Assembly (NCBI RefSeq): GCF_013761175.1
Contig: NZ_JACDUR010000007.1
Span: 62,001 to 126,000 of the forward strand
Reading direction: 5' to 3'
DNA from: Nonomuraea soli
GTDB lineage: Bacteria > Actinomycetota > Actinomycetes > Streptosporangiales > Streptosporangiaceae
Length of the DNA: 64,000 nucleotides
Below the pieces are notes generated by a model, which had not been told where the DNA came from, ran no database searches, and was given only the letters and a program-made list of their open reading frames with translations. The translations under genes were made by a program, and so were the position numbers. Below are positions 43,796-53,049 of the stretch, piece after piece (the stretch's first letter is position 1; every line of letters starts with the position of its first letter).

Positions 43796-44758
43796 GTGGT
43801 TGCAACGACGGCACCGCCGCCGCTGGAGGTCGAGACCGAGGTCCGTCCTCAGCGCGGGAGCCTGCGAGAGCGCCTGAGACGGGACTGGACCCTGCTCGCG
43901 CTCTGCCTGCCGGGCGTGCTGTACTTCGCGATCTTCTTCTACGTCCCCGTCCTGGGGAACGTGATCGCCTTCAAGGACTACGCGCCCTTCCTCGGCATCA
44001 ACGAGAGCCCCTGGGTCGGGCTCGACAACTTCACGATGCTGCTGGCGGAACCGGAGTTCTGGACCGCGGTGGGCAACACCCTGCAGATCACCGCGCTGCA
44101 ACTGGTGCTCTACTTCCCGGCGCCGATCGCCCTGGCCCTGCTGCTGAACTCCCTGGTCGGCCACCGCATCAAGCGCTTCATCCAGAGCGTCGTCTACCTG
44201 CCGCACTTCCTGTCGTGGGTGGTCGTGGTGGCCATGTTCCAGCAGGTCATCGGCGGCGCCGGCACCGTCACGAACTTCCTCAACTCGCACGGGATCACCA
44301 TCGGCAACCTGATGTCGAACCCGGACACCTTCAAGCTCCTGGCCACAGCCCAGGTCATCTGGAAGGACTGCGGCTGGGGAACGATCATCTTCCTGGCCGC
44401 GATCACCGCGATCGACATGAACCAGTACGAGGCCGCCGCCATCGACGGCGCCGACTGGAAGCGCCGCCTCTGGCACGTGACGCTGCCCGGCATCCGCCCG
44501 GTCGTCCTCATGCTGCTGATCTTGCGCCTGGGCGACATCCTCAGCGTCGGCTTCGAGCAGATGGTGCTGCAACGCGACGCCGTCGGAGCCGCGGCCTCCG
44601 AGGTCATCGACACCTACGTCTACTACCACGGCGTGATCAACGGCGACTGGGGCGCGAGCACCGCGGCCGGCCTGATGAAGGGCGTCATCGGCGCGGCCCT
44701 CATCTACGCCGCCAACAAGCTCGCCCACAAGTTCGGAGAACAGGGGATCTACCGATGA
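43796..44758 (+). CDS. CUT1-type sugar ABC permease (LplB/UgpA-like)
   Basis: A 320-residue permease with six membrane helices; the EAA coupling loop reads EAAAIDGADWKRRLWHVTLP (about 220-239). It begins after a basic N-tail (RLRRDWTLLALCLPGVLYFA). LplB-type subunits pair with LplC-type permeases for oligosaccharides or glycosides. GGAGG lies five bases before GTG 43796, preferred over GTG 43790. Overlaps the second permease by ATGA. No ATPase gene of the MsiK/MalK type is in the locus, so a shared ATPase elsewhere is needed. Confidence 0.9.
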   Translation: MVATTAPPPLEVETEVRPQRGSLRERLRRDWTLLALCLPGVLYFAIFFYVPVLGNVIAFKDYAPFLGINESPWVGLDNFTMLLAEPEFWTAVGNTLQITALQLVLYFPAPIALALLLNSLVGHRIKRFIQSVVYLPHFLSWVVVVAMFQQVIGGAGTVTNFLNSHGITIGNLMSNPDTFKLLATAQVIWKDCGWGTIIFLAAITAIDMNQYEAAAIDGADWKRRLWHVTLPGIRPVVLMLLILRLGDILSVGFEQMVLQRDAVGAAASEVIDTYVYYHGVINGDWGASTAAGLMKGVIGAALIYAANKLAHKFGEQGIYR

Positions 44759-45636
44759 GGCCGCCATGGATGGAGCGCCCCACGATCGCCGGGCGCACCC
44801 TCAAGTTCGTCGTGCTCACCGCGATCACGCTGGCCGTGCTCTACCCCTTCGGCCTGGCCCTGGGCACCAGCCTGACCGGCCGAGAGGAGAGCATCGCCAA
44901 CGGCGGCAGCTACGTGCTCCTCCCGCTCCACCCCACGCTGGAGGCCTACAAGGTCGTCCTGTCGGGCGGAGCTGTCACCCGGGCGGTGCTGATCAGCATC
45001 AGCATCACCGTCATCGGCACCGCGGCCAGCCTGCTCTGCACCGTCTTCCTCGGCTACGCCCTGTCGCGCCGCGGCATGTTGTTCGGCAAGCCGATCCTGC
45101 TGATGGTGCTGGCCACCTTCCTCTTCACCCCCGGCATGATCCCGAGCTACCTGATGGTCAAGGAACTCGGGATGATCGACACCTACCAGGCGCTGATCGT
45201 GCCGGTGCTGGTCAACGCCTTCAACGTGGTCGTGGTCAGGGCGTTCTTCCAGAACCTGCCCGAGGAGCTGTTCGAGGCCGCCCGCATGGACGGCGCGGGC
45301 GAGTGGCGCATGTTGTGGCGCATCGCGCTGCCGCTGTCGAAGGCGGTCATCGCGGTGGTCGGGCTGTTCTACGCCGTCTCCTACTGGAACACCTTCTTCA
45401 ACGCGATCCTCTACCTCAACGACCAGGCCAAGCACCCGATCCAGGTGGTGCTGCGCCAGTACATCTTCCGGGGCAACGCCCAGGCCGGCGCCGACATCGC
45501 GGTGATCAGCAACCTGCCCGCGGCCTCGGTGCAGATGGCGGTCCTGATCATCGCACTGATCCCGATCGTCATCGTCTACCCCTTCCTCCAGAAGTACTTC
45601 ACCAAGGGCGTCCTCACGGGCGCCATTAAGGGCTAA
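44755..45636 (+). CDS. CUT1-type sugar ABC permease (LplC/YtcP-like)
   Basis: A 293-residue permease, six helices, EAA loop EELFEAARMDGAGEWRMLWR (about 178-197), C-terminus FLQKYFTKGVLTGAIKG typical of the LplC group. Coupled to the first permease. Together with the binding protein at 45693 it forms a sugar importer lacking a dedicated ATPase. Confidence 0.92.
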   Translation: MRPPWMERPTIAGRTLKFVVLTAITLAVLYPFGLALGTSLTGREESIANGGSYVLLPLHPTLEAYKVVLSGGAVTRAVLISISITVIGTAASLLCTVFLGYALSRRGMLFGKPILLMVLATFLFTPGMIPSYLMVKELGMIDTYQALIVPVLVNAFNVVVVRAFFQNLPEELFEAARMDGAGEWRMLWRIALPLSKAVIAVVGLFYAVSYWNTFFNAILYLNDQAKHPIQVVLRQYIFRGNAQAGADIAVISNLPAASVQMAVLIIALIPIVIVYPFLQKYFTKGVLTGAIKG

Positions 45637-45658
45637 CAGCCCTCCTTCGTCGGCCTGT

Positions 45659-45672
45659 CATCCCAAGGGATG
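45659..45672 (+). terminator. Small hairpin with T-rich tail between permease and binding-protein genes
   Basis: CATCCC-AA-GGGATG followed by CTGTGTTTATT. A six-base-pair stem is weak; it may act as partial terminator or mRNA-end stabiliser that sets different levels for permeases and binding protein. Confidence 0.4.
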
Positions 45673-45692
45673 CTGTGTTTATTGGAGAACCA

Positions 45693-47309
45693 GTGCTCTC
45701 TCGTCGTGGTTTCCTCGGGCTCGTCGCGGCCGGAGTCACCGTCGCCGGGCTCTCGGCCTGCTCCGGCTCCTCGAGTACGGCGGGCGCCGTCAAGAAGGGC
45801 GGCGCGGACCTGTCCAAGAAGCTCCTGCTGCCCACCTTCACCGCCGCCAAGATCCCCACCCCCGACCTGCCCATCGACGCCGGTCAGGACCCCGCCTACC
45901 TGAAGTACCCGGACACCCTGGTCAAGTCGGTCGCCACCCCGCCCGGCGACGGCAGCAAGATCACCTCGCTCACCCAGACCTGGGACGTCGCCCCTCCCGG
46001 CACCGCCGACAGCGCCTATCTGCAGGCGCTCAACAAGGCGCTCAACGCCCAGTGGGAGATGAACATCGTCGTCGGCGACGGCTACCCCGACAAGTTCAAC
46101 GCCATCATCGCCTCCGACGACCTGCCCGACCTGGTGTGGTTCCCGCCGAACCAGGGCCTGCAGCGGGTGCCGGAACTGCTGGCGGCCAAGTTCCACGACC
46201 TGACCTCCTACCTCAGCGGCGACGCGGTCAAGAAGTACCCGAACCTGGCCAACCTCGGCGACGTGGCCTGGAAGTCGGCCATCACCAACGGCAAGATCTA
46301 CGGCGTCGCCGTGGCCTACAGCCGCTTCGGCCAGGTCATGCTCACCAACGAGGACTTCTGGAAGCCCGTCGGCGGCACCGCGTTCACCAGCGCCGACGAC
46401 TTCCTGCAGAAGGCCGGCTCGCTCGTCGACAAGAGCAAGAACAAGTACCCGCTCGAACCCGCCTACGTGAACATGGTCCACATGTTCAGCCAGTGGCACG
46501 GTGCGCCGAACACCTGGAAACTGGAGAACGGCAAGCTGACCCACCAGTACGAAACGGCTGAGTACCAGGCCGCGATCGAGTTCGCGGTCAAGGCGTTCAA
46601 GGCCGACCTGTTCTGGCCCGACGCGACGCTGGCCACGGTCAAGGACAAGGCCGCCAACGGCCAGATCGGCGCCTACGTCGAGTCCTTCCCCGGCTTCCTC
46701 AACGACTCCCGCCGCCAGAACTACAACCTCGGCGTGATCGTCCCCTTCGCCGCGACCTCCAGCTCCAAGCCCGTCTTCAACATGGCGCTCGGCTCGGTCG
46801 GCTTCACCGCCGTCAGCAACAAGGTCGACAAGGGCCGCATCGAGATGCTGCTGAACGTCCTCAACTTCATGGCCGCCCCGTTCGGCACCGAGGAGAACCA
46901 GCTCATCAACTACGGCGTCGAGGGCACCCACTTCACCAAGTCCGGCGGCGACCTCGTCTACACCTCCAAGGGCGAGACCGAGGTGCCGACCACGTGGCAG
47001 CCCATCTCGTTCGTCGTCGGCTCGCCGTCGGCGCTGTTCCTGCCCGGCCAGCCCGACCGCACCAAGCTCATCCACGACTTCCAGACCAAGGTCGCGCCGA
47101 TGGTGCAGCAGCGTGTCACCACCGGCCACTTCTCCGACACCAACACCGAGAAGGGCGGCGAGCTGTCGACGATGGGCTCGGAGATGATCGTCGACATCGT
47201 TTCGGGCCGTAAGTCCATGTCCGAGTGGCCGGAGTTCGTGAAGTCGTGGATGGCCAAGGGCGGCGCCGCGATGAAGGCGGAGTACGAAGCCTCTCTCGCC
47301 AAGGGCTGA
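45693..47309 (+). CDS. Extracellular sugar-binding lipoprotein (LplA-like)
   Basis: A 538-residue solute-binding protein. The start at GTG 45693 (GGAG upstream) gives a Tat-type signal (LSRRGFLGLVAAG) ending in lipobox LSAC, so it is exported folded and lipid-anchored. The large size and pattern (DDLPDLVWFPPN, GKIYGVAVAYSRFGQVM) place it with LplA-type binding proteins of CUT1 importers. It serves the two permeases just upstream, an inverted order relative to most CUT1 operons. Confidence 0.9.
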   Translation: MLSRRGFLGLVAAGVTVAGLSACSGSSSTAGAVKKGGADLSKKLLLPTFTAAKIPTPDLPIDAGQDPAYLKYPDTLVKSVATPPGDGSKITSLTQTWDVAPPGTADSAYLQALNKALNAQWEMNIVVGDGYPDKFNAIIASDDLPDLVWFPPNQGLQRVPELLAAKFHDLTSYLSGDAVKKYPNLANLGDVAWKSAITNGKIYGVAVAYSRFGQVMLTNEDFWKPVGGTAFTSADDFLQKAGSLVDKSKNKYPLEPAYVNMVHMFSQWHGAPNTWKLENGKLTHQYETAEYQAAIEFAVKAFKADLFWPDATLATVKDKAANGQIGAYVESFPGFLNDSRRQNYNLGVIVPFAATSSSKPVFNMALGSVGFTAVSNKVDKGRIEMLLNVLNFMAAPFGTEENQLINYGVEGTHFTKSGGDLVYTSKGETEVPTTWQPISFVVGSPSALFLPGQPDRTKLIHDFQTKVAPMVQQRVTTGHFSDTNTEKGGELSTMGSEMIVDIVSGRKSMSEWPEFVKSWMAKGGAAMKAEYEASLAKG

Positions 47310-47329
47310 AAGAACCGGAAGGAAAGCTA

Positions 47330-48505
47330 GTGGAAGACCTGCGTATCGGAGTCCTGGGCCTCGGCCTTCGGCTCAACCTCGCCCTGGACGCGCACCGGCC
47401 GGGCAGGGGCGCCGTGGTGGCCGCGATCTGCGACTCCGACCCGGAGGTGCTCAAGAAGCGCGCCGAGCGGTTCGACGACCCGTTCCTGACCGAGGACTAT
47501 CGCGAACTGCTCGACCGTGACGACCTCGACGCGATCATCGTCATGACCCCCGACGACACGCACGAGCGCATCGCGGTCGACTGCCTGGAGGCGGGCAAGG
47601 CCGTCTACCTGGAAAAGCCCATGCACATCACCGTCGAGGGCTGCGACAACATCCTTCGTACGGCCAAGCGGACCGGCACCCGCCTCTACGTGGGGCACAA
47701 CATGCGCCACATGGGCGTGGTCCGCACCATGCGCGACATCATCCAGCGCGGCGACATCGGCGAGCCCAAGACCGTGTGGGTACGTCACTTCGTCTCCTAC
47801 GGCGGTGACTACTACTTCAAGGACTGGCACGCCGACCGCGACAGGACCACGGGGCTGCTGCTGCAGAAGGCCGCGCACGACCTCGATGTGATCCATTGGC
47901 TCGCGGGCGGCTACACCACCAGGGTCAACGCCATGGGCGACCTGATGCTCTACGGCGACCTGCCGCGCCGCGAGGCGGGCACACCCAGGCCCGACGGCTG
48001 GCTGCGCGAGTTCGACTGGCCGCCGACGGCCCGCAAGGACCTGCACCACGTCATCGACGTCGAGGACGTGTCGGTGATGAACATGCGCCTCGACAACGGC
48101 GTCATCGCCGCCTACCAGCAGTGCCACTTCTCGCCCGACTACATCCGCAACTACACGGTCATCGGCAGCGAGGGCCGGCTGGAGAACTTCGGCGACGGGC
48201 CTGGCGACACGGTCAAGGTGTGGAACACCGGCCCCACGGGCTACCGCTCCGACAGCGACATCTCCTACCGGGTGCCCGACGCCAAGGGCGGGCACGGCGG
48301 TGCCGACTCGGGCATCCTCGGCGAGTTCTTCCGCTTCGTACGCGAGGGCGGTGTCACCGACACCTCGCCGGTCGCGGCCCGGATGAGCGTCGCCGCCGGC
48401 TACATGGCCACGATGTCGCTGCGTGACGGCGGCACCCCCTACGACGTGCCGCCCCTGGACCCGGACCTGGTGGCCTACTTCGACGGCGGCCAGCAAAGCA
48501 TCTGA
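47330..48505 (+). CDS. Gfo/Idh/MocA-family oxidoreductase
   Basis: A 391-residue NAD(P)-dependent sugar oxidoreductase. Rossmann start RIGVLGLGLRLNLAL, the conserved EKP motif (VYLEKPMHITVEG, about 92-104) and the catalytic-site pattern KAAHDLDVIHWLAGG with His. The family oxidises or epimerises sugars, inositols and amino sugars. GGAAGGAAAG precedes the GTG at 47330. Inside the uptake operon, it probably converts a released sugar or oxidises it at C1 or C3, the latter known to allow elimination-type glycoside cleavage. Confidence 0.9.
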   Translation: MEDLRIGVLGLGLRLNLALDAHRPGRGAVVAAICDSDPEVLKKRAERFDDPFLTEDYRELLDRDDLDAIIVMTPDDTHERIAVDCLEAGKAVYLEKPMHITVEGCDNILRTAKRTGTRLYVGHNMRHMGVVRTMRDIIQRGDIGEPKTVWVRHFVSYGGDYYFKDWHADRDRTTGLLLQKAAHDLDVIHWLAGGYTTRVNAMGDLMLYGDLPRREAGTPRPDGWLREFDWPPTARKDLHHVIDVEDVSVMNMRLDNGVIAAYQQCHFSPDYIRNYTVIGSEGRLENFGDGPGDTVKVWNTGPTGYRSDSDISYRVPDAKGGHGGADSGILGEFFRFVREGGVTDTSPVAARMSVAAGYMATMSLRDGGTPYDVPPLDPDLVAYFDGGQQSI

Positions 48506-48533
48506 ACAGCGGTATCTGAAAGGAACGTCCCCC

Positions 48534-50231
48534 ATGAAGATGGTCAGGCAATCCGCCGCAGTCGGCGCGCTGGGTCTGGCGCTGTTGCTCACCGCGTGCT
48601 CGCCGGGCACCGCGGGCGGCGCCCCGCAGACGGGCACGTCGGGCGGCGCCGCCGCCGGCGCGTCCGACGCGATCAGCCTGCGGGTCAACAACGCCACCAC
48701 CTACTCGCGCAACTTCAACATCTACTCGCCCTCCACCGACATCGCCCCCCAGGCGAGCCTGATCTACGAGCCGCTGGTGCGGCGCAACGTCTTCAAGGGC
48801 GGCCAGCTGGAGCCGTGGCTGGCGGAGTCGTGGGAGTGGAGCGACGGCGACAAGACGGTCACCATCAAGCTCCGCACCGACGTGAAGTTCTCCGACGGCA
48901 CGCCGATGACCAGCAAGGACGTCGCGTTCACGCTGAACATCCCGCTGAAGTACCCGGAGCTCAACACCGGCGGCCAGACCTACGTCTCGGCCGAGGCCAC
49001 CGACGAGCACACCGTGGTCGTCACCTGGAAGAAGCCCGGCCAGCTCGACTTCTACCGCTTCGCCCTCGGCGCCACCAGCAACGCGCCCCGGATCGTGCCC
49101 GAGCACCTGTGGAAGGACCAGGATCTGAAGACCTGGACCAACCCCGACCCGGTCGGCACGGGCGTGGGCAAGCTCACCCAGTTCACCCCGCAGCAGTTCA
49201 CGCTGGAGACCCGCGCCGACTACTGGGGCGGCCAGTTCCCGATGAAGGCGATCAAGATCGTCGCGGCGGGCGGTGACGACCAGACCAAGGCCCGCCTGCT
49301 CAAGGGCGACCTCGACTTCGCGACCATGTCCTGGCCGAACGCCGAGCAGGAGTACATGGCCCGCAATCCCCAGGCCAACGTCTACCGGACCTTCCACACC
49401 GGCGGCGAGGAGTCCCTGCTGTTCAACCTGGACAAGGAGCCCTTCGCCGACGCGGGTGTGCGCAAGGCGCTGGCGATGAGCGTGGATCGTTCCTCCCTGC
49501 TGAAACTCGCTCCGACCGGCCAGGAACCCGCCAACGCGTGCGGCCTGGAGCCGCAGGTCTACGCCGACTTCATGGCACCCGAGTGCAAGCCGCAGGCGCT
49601 CGACGTCGAGGGCGCCAAGAAGGCGCTCGCCGACGGCGGCTGGACCGTCGAGGGCGGCCTGCTCTCCAAGGGCGGCAAGACCTACCCGCTGAGCGTCAAG
49701 GTCGTGCAGGAGTACTCCAACTGGATGGCCTGGGGCAAGGGCATGCAGGACCAGTGGAAGACCAACCTCGGCCTGGACGTGAAGGTCGTGGCGACTCCGG
49801 AGGAGAACTACGACCCGCAGCTCAACGAGGGCGACTTCGACATGGCCCTCTACTGGACCGGCGGCTCCAACGGCCTCTACTCGGTCTTCACCGACCAGCT
49901 CGACCCCGAGACCTACGTGCCCGTCGGCAAGGACGCGCAGTACCAGAACCAGGGCCGGTGGAAGGACCAGTCGACCGCCCCGCTCCTCGACACGATCCGC
50001 ACCAACGTCGGCGACCCCGCCAAGCAGAAGGAAGCGGGTCACCAGCTCCAGAAGATCCTGCTGGAACAGGTGCCCTACTCCCCGATGTTCACCGCCGACT
50101 GGTTCATCGAGATGAACAACGCCCGCTGGACCGGCTGGCCGGAGGCGGACGCGGCCTCGCACGTGCCGCACAGCGCGCTCGGACCGGACTTCATCCTCAC
50201 GCTCAAGAACCTCAAGCCCGCGGGCCAGTAG
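48534..50231 (+). CDS. Oligopeptide/oligosaccharide-binding lipoprotein (SBP family 5)
   Basis: A 565-residue binding protein with signal MKMVRQSAAVGALGLALLLT and lipobox TAC (Cys22), a Gly/Ala/Ser-rich linker, then the family 5 fold (IYEPLVRRNVFKGGQLEPWL; TVTIKLRTDVKFSDGTPMTS; LLFNLDKEPFADAGVRKALA). AAAGGAA precedes the ATG. It feeds the permeases and ATPases directly downstream. Many actinobacterial and Thermotoga family-5 proteins bind oligosaccharides rather than peptides, which suits the glycosidases here. Confidence 0.92.
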   Translation: MKMVRQSAAVGALGLALLLTACSPGTAGGAPQTGTSGGAAAGASDAISLRVNNATTYSRNFNIYSPSTDIAPQASLIYEPLVRRNVFKGGQLEPWLAESWEWSDGDKTVTIKLRTDVKFSDGTPMTSKDVAFTLNIPLKYPELNTGGQTYVSAEATDEHTVVVTWKKPGQLDFYRFALGATSNAPRIVPEHLWKDQDLKTWTNPDPVGTGVGKLTQFTPQQFTLETRADYWGGQFPMKAIKIVAAGGDDQTKARLLKGDLDFATMSWPNAEQEYMARNPQANVYRTFHTGGEESLLFNLDKEPFADAGVRKALAMSVDRSSLLKLAPTGQEPANACGLEPQVYADFMAPECKPQALDVEGAKKALADGGWTVEGGLLSKGGKTYPLSVKVVQEYSNWMAWGKGMQDQWKTNLGLDVKVVATPEENYDPQLNEGDFDMALYWTGGSNGLYSVFTDQLDPETYVPVGKDAQYQNQGRWKDQSTAPLLDTIRTNVGDPAKQKEAGHQLQKILLEQVPYSPMFTADWFIEMNNARWTGWPEADAASHVPHSALGPDFILTLKNLKPAGQ

Positions 50232-51236
50232 ATGAAGCAGGGCAAGGGGCGGTTCCTGACCAGGAGGGTGGCCTTCTACGTGGCCACCGCCTGGTCGGCG
50301 ATCACGTTGAACTTCCTCATCCCCCGGCTCATGCCGGGGGATCCCACCTCGGTCATCGTCAGGCAGCTGCAGAAACAGTCGGGCGAGTCGATCCCGCCCG
50401 AGGCGGTCGAGGCGATCCAGAAGTTGTTCGGCGATCCGCGCGCCGGGCTGCTCCAGCAGTACTGGGACTATCTCGGCAGCGTCGCCCGCCTGGACTTCGG
50501 GCTGTCCATCAGCCGCTTCCCGACCCCGGTCGGAGAGCTGCTCGGGGCCGGACTGCCCTGGACGCTGCTGCTGGTGGGCACGACCACGCTGCTGGCGTTC
50601 GCCATCGGGACCGGGCTGGGCATCGCCGCCGGGTGGAAGCCGGGCGGGCGGCTCGACGGGTTCCTGTCGCCCCTGTCGACCTTCCTGTCCGCGCTGCCGT
50701 ACTTCTGGGTCGCGCTGATCGCCCTGTACGTCTTCGGGCTGGTGCTGGGCTGGTTCCCTCTGGGCGGCGGTTACGACCCCGACCTGTACGGCCGGCCGGG
50801 CTTCCTGGGCAGTGTCCTGGAGCACCTGGTCATGCCCGCCGCGACCATCGTCTTCTCCGCCTTCGGCGGCTGGCTGCTGGGCATGCGCAACATGATGATC
50901 ACCACGGTCAGCGAGGACTACGTGCTGCTCGGCAAGGCCAAGGGCCTGTCGTCGGGGCGCGTGATGTTCAGGTACGCCGCCCGCAACGCCCTGCTGCCCA
51001 GCGTCACCGGGTTCGCCATGGCGATCGGCGGCGTGCTCGGCGGGGCGTTGCTGACCGAGATCGTCTTCTCCTATCCCGGGATCGGCTACCTGCTCTACGA
51101 CGCGGTCAGCAAGCGTGACTACCCGCTCATGCAGGGTGTCTTCCTGCTGACGACGCTCACCGTGCTGCTGGCCAACTTCGTGGCCGACTCCGTCTACGTG
51201 ATGATCGACCCCCGCACGAGGGAGGCAGGGCGATGA
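50232..51236 (+). CDS. Opp/Dpp-type ABC permease (DppB-like)
   Basis: A 334-residue permease with six helices, the DppB N-terminal pattern ITLNFLIPRLMPGDPTSVIV and coupling segment LGKAKGLSSGRVMFRYAARN (about 236-255). Its ATG follows the binding-protein stop without a gap. It pairs with the DppC-like subunit that overlaps its end. Confidence 0.93.
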   Translation: MKQGKGRFLTRRVAFYVATAWSAITLNFLIPRLMPGDPTSVIVRQLQKQSGESIPPEAVEAIQKLFGDPRAGLLQQYWDYLGSVARLDFGLSISRFPTPVGELLGAGLPWTLLLVGTTTLLAFAIGTGLGIAAGWKPGGRLDGFLSPLSTFLSALPYFWVALIALYVFGLVLGWFPLGGGYDPDLYGRPGFLGSVLEHLVMPAATIVFSAFGGWLLGMRNMMITTVSEDYVLLGKAKGLSSGRVMFRYAARNALLPSVTGFAMAIGGVLGGALLTEIVFSYPGIGYLLYDAVSKRDYPLMQGVFLLTTLTVLLANFVADSVYVMIDPRTREAGR

Positions 51237-52078
51237 AGGTCCGCATCGGCATCGGCATCATCGCCTTCTTCGCGGTGATCGCCATCGTCGGGCCGTGGCT
51301 CAACGACCTGCTGGGCGTCGGGCCCTGGAAGATCGACTACGACGCGATCAGTCAGGCTCCGAGCGGCGAGCACCTGCTCGGCACCACCAGCCAGGGCACC
51401 GACGTGCTCGCGCAGATGATCGCCGGAACCCGCAACTCGATGGTCGTCGGTTCCGTGGCGGCGATCATCGGCGTGGTGCTGGCGGTCGTGCTCGGCGTCA
51501 CCGCCGGCTTCTTCGGCGGCAAGGTCGACGCGGTGCTCTCCTTCGTCACCAACATGTTCCTGGTCCTGCCGGTGCTCCCGCTCACCCTGATCGTCGCCGG
51601 CTACGTGCAGGACACCGGTCCTGTCACGATCGCGCTGATCATCGGCCTGTTCGGGTGGGCACCCGGCGCGCGCACCCTGCGGGCGCAGACGCTCTCCCTG
51701 CGCAGACGCGACTTCGTCATGGCGATGCGCATGGTCGGCGAGACCAGGGCGCGGCTGATCTTCGTCGAGGTCCTGCCGCACCTGGCGGGCTGGATCTCGG
51801 CGATGTTCCTGCACCTGGTGCTTGGCGCGGTGCTGGCCGAGGCCGGTCTGGCCTTCCTCGGCATCTCGTCGGCCGACACCGTCAGCTGGGGCACCATCAT
51901 CGACCAGGCCAGGCAGGTGGCCATGCTCAACGGCATGTGGTGGTGGTTCGTCCCGCCTGGCCTGTGCATCGCGTTGCTGGGCACCGCGACCGGCCTGGTG
52001 AACTTCGGCATCGACGAGGTGATGAACCCGCGGTTGCGCACGGCCGACATCAAGGCGATGAGAAAGGCGCTCGCATGA
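51233..52078 (+). CDS. Opp/Dpp-type ABC permease (DppC-like)
   Basis: A 281-residue permease; DppC features are the periplasmic block HLLGTTSQGTDVLAQMIAGT (about 44-63) and coupling segment FVMAMRMVGETRARLIFVEV. ATGA overlaps on both sides link it to the DppB-like gene before and the ATPase after. The N-terminal tail is short compared with E. coli DppC. Confidence 0.93.
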   Translation: MKVRIGIGIIAFFAVIAIVGPWLNDLLGVGPWKIDYDAISQAPSGEHLLGTTSQGTDVLAQMIAGTRNSMVVGSVAAIIGVVLAVVLGVTAGFFGGKVDAVLSFVTNMFLVLPVLPLTLIVAGYVQDTGPVTIALIIGLFGWAPGARTLRAQTLSLRRRDFVMAMRMVGETRARLIFVEVLPHLAGWISAMFLHLVLGAVLAEAGLAFLGISSADTVSWGTIIDQARQVAMLNGMWWWFVPPGLCIALLGTATGLVNFGIDEVMNPRLRTADIKAMRKALA

Positions 52079-53049
52079 TCCTGGACGTCAAGGGACTCAA
52101 CGTCGACTACATCTCGGCCGCGGGAGCCGTACGGGCCGTCAACGACGTCTCCTTCCAGCTGCGCCGTGGCGAGATCCTGGGAGTGGCGGGCGAGTCGGGC
52201 TGCGGCAAGTCGACCCTCATCATGGGGCTCATCCGGCTGCTGCGCCCGCCGGCCGCCATCACCGGCGGCGAGGTGTGGCTGCACCCGCGTGAGGGCCGGC
52301 CGGTCGACATCGCGCGCAGGACCGACAAGGAGCTGCGCAAGCTTCGCTGGCGCAGCATCGCGGTGGTGCTGCAGAGCGCCATGGACGCGCTCAACCCGGT
52401 CGCGCGGCTGAGCGCCCAGTTCGCCGACGTGCTCAGGGAGCACGGCTACCGCAACGTCGAGGAGCGCACCGCCGAGCTGCTGGAGATGGTCGGCATCTCG
52501 CCCGACCGGGCCCGTTCCTACCCGCACGAGATGTCGGGCGGCATGCGCCAGCGCGCCATGATCGCCCTGGCGCTGGCCTGCGACCCCGAGATCGTCGTCA
52601 TGGACGAGCCGACCACCGCCGTCGACGTCGTCATGCAGCGGCAGATCCTCGCCCAGATCCTCGAACTGCGCCAGAAGCTCGGCTTCTCGGTGGTGTTCGT
52701 CACCCACGACCTGTCGCTGCTGGTCGAGCTGGCCGACCGCATCGCCATCATGTACGGCGGGCGCATCGTCGAGCTGGGCGAGGCGGCGGAGATCTACCGC
52801 TCGCCCAAGCATCCCTACACCAAGGGCCTGCGCGACTCCTTCCCGCCCCTGCACGCGCCCGTCACCAGGCTGAGCGGCATCCCCGGCACCCCGCCCGACC
52901 TGCGCAACCTGCCCCACGGCTGCGCCTTCGAGCCGCGCTGCCCGAGCCGCTTCGACGAGTGCGCGCAGCGGCGGCCCGAACTGCTCGACGTGGGTGACGG
53001 CCTGGCGGCCTGCCACCTGCACGACCGAGAGAGGACGGCCCATGCCTGA
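52075..53049 (+). CDS. Opp/Dpp-type ABC ATPase (DppD-like)
   Basis: A 324-residue ATPase: Walker A GESGCGKST (39-47), Q-loop VLQSAMDALNP, signature MSGGMRQR, Walker B IVVMDEPTTAVD, switch His VTHDLSLL, and the C-terminal Cys-containing oligopeptide-transporter region CAFEPRCPSRFDEC that in some members holds an iron-sulfur cluster. Partner of the DppF-like ATPase, whose start it overlaps. Confidence 0.94.
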   Translation: MILDVKGLNVDYISAAGAVRAVNDVSFQLRRGEILGVAGESGCGKSTLIMGLIRLLRPPAAITGGEVWLHPREGRPVDIARRTDKELRKLRWRSIAVVLQSAMDALNPVARLSAQFADVLREHGYRNVEERTAELLEMVGISPDRARSYPHEMSGGMRQRAMIALALACDPEIVVMDEPTTAVDVVMQRQILAQILELRQKLGFSVVFVTHDLSLLVELADRIAIMYGGRIVELGEAAEIYRSPKHPYTKGLRDSFPPLHAPVTRLSGIPGTPPDLRNLPHGCAFEPRCPSRFDECAQRRPELLDVGDGLAACHLHDRERTAHA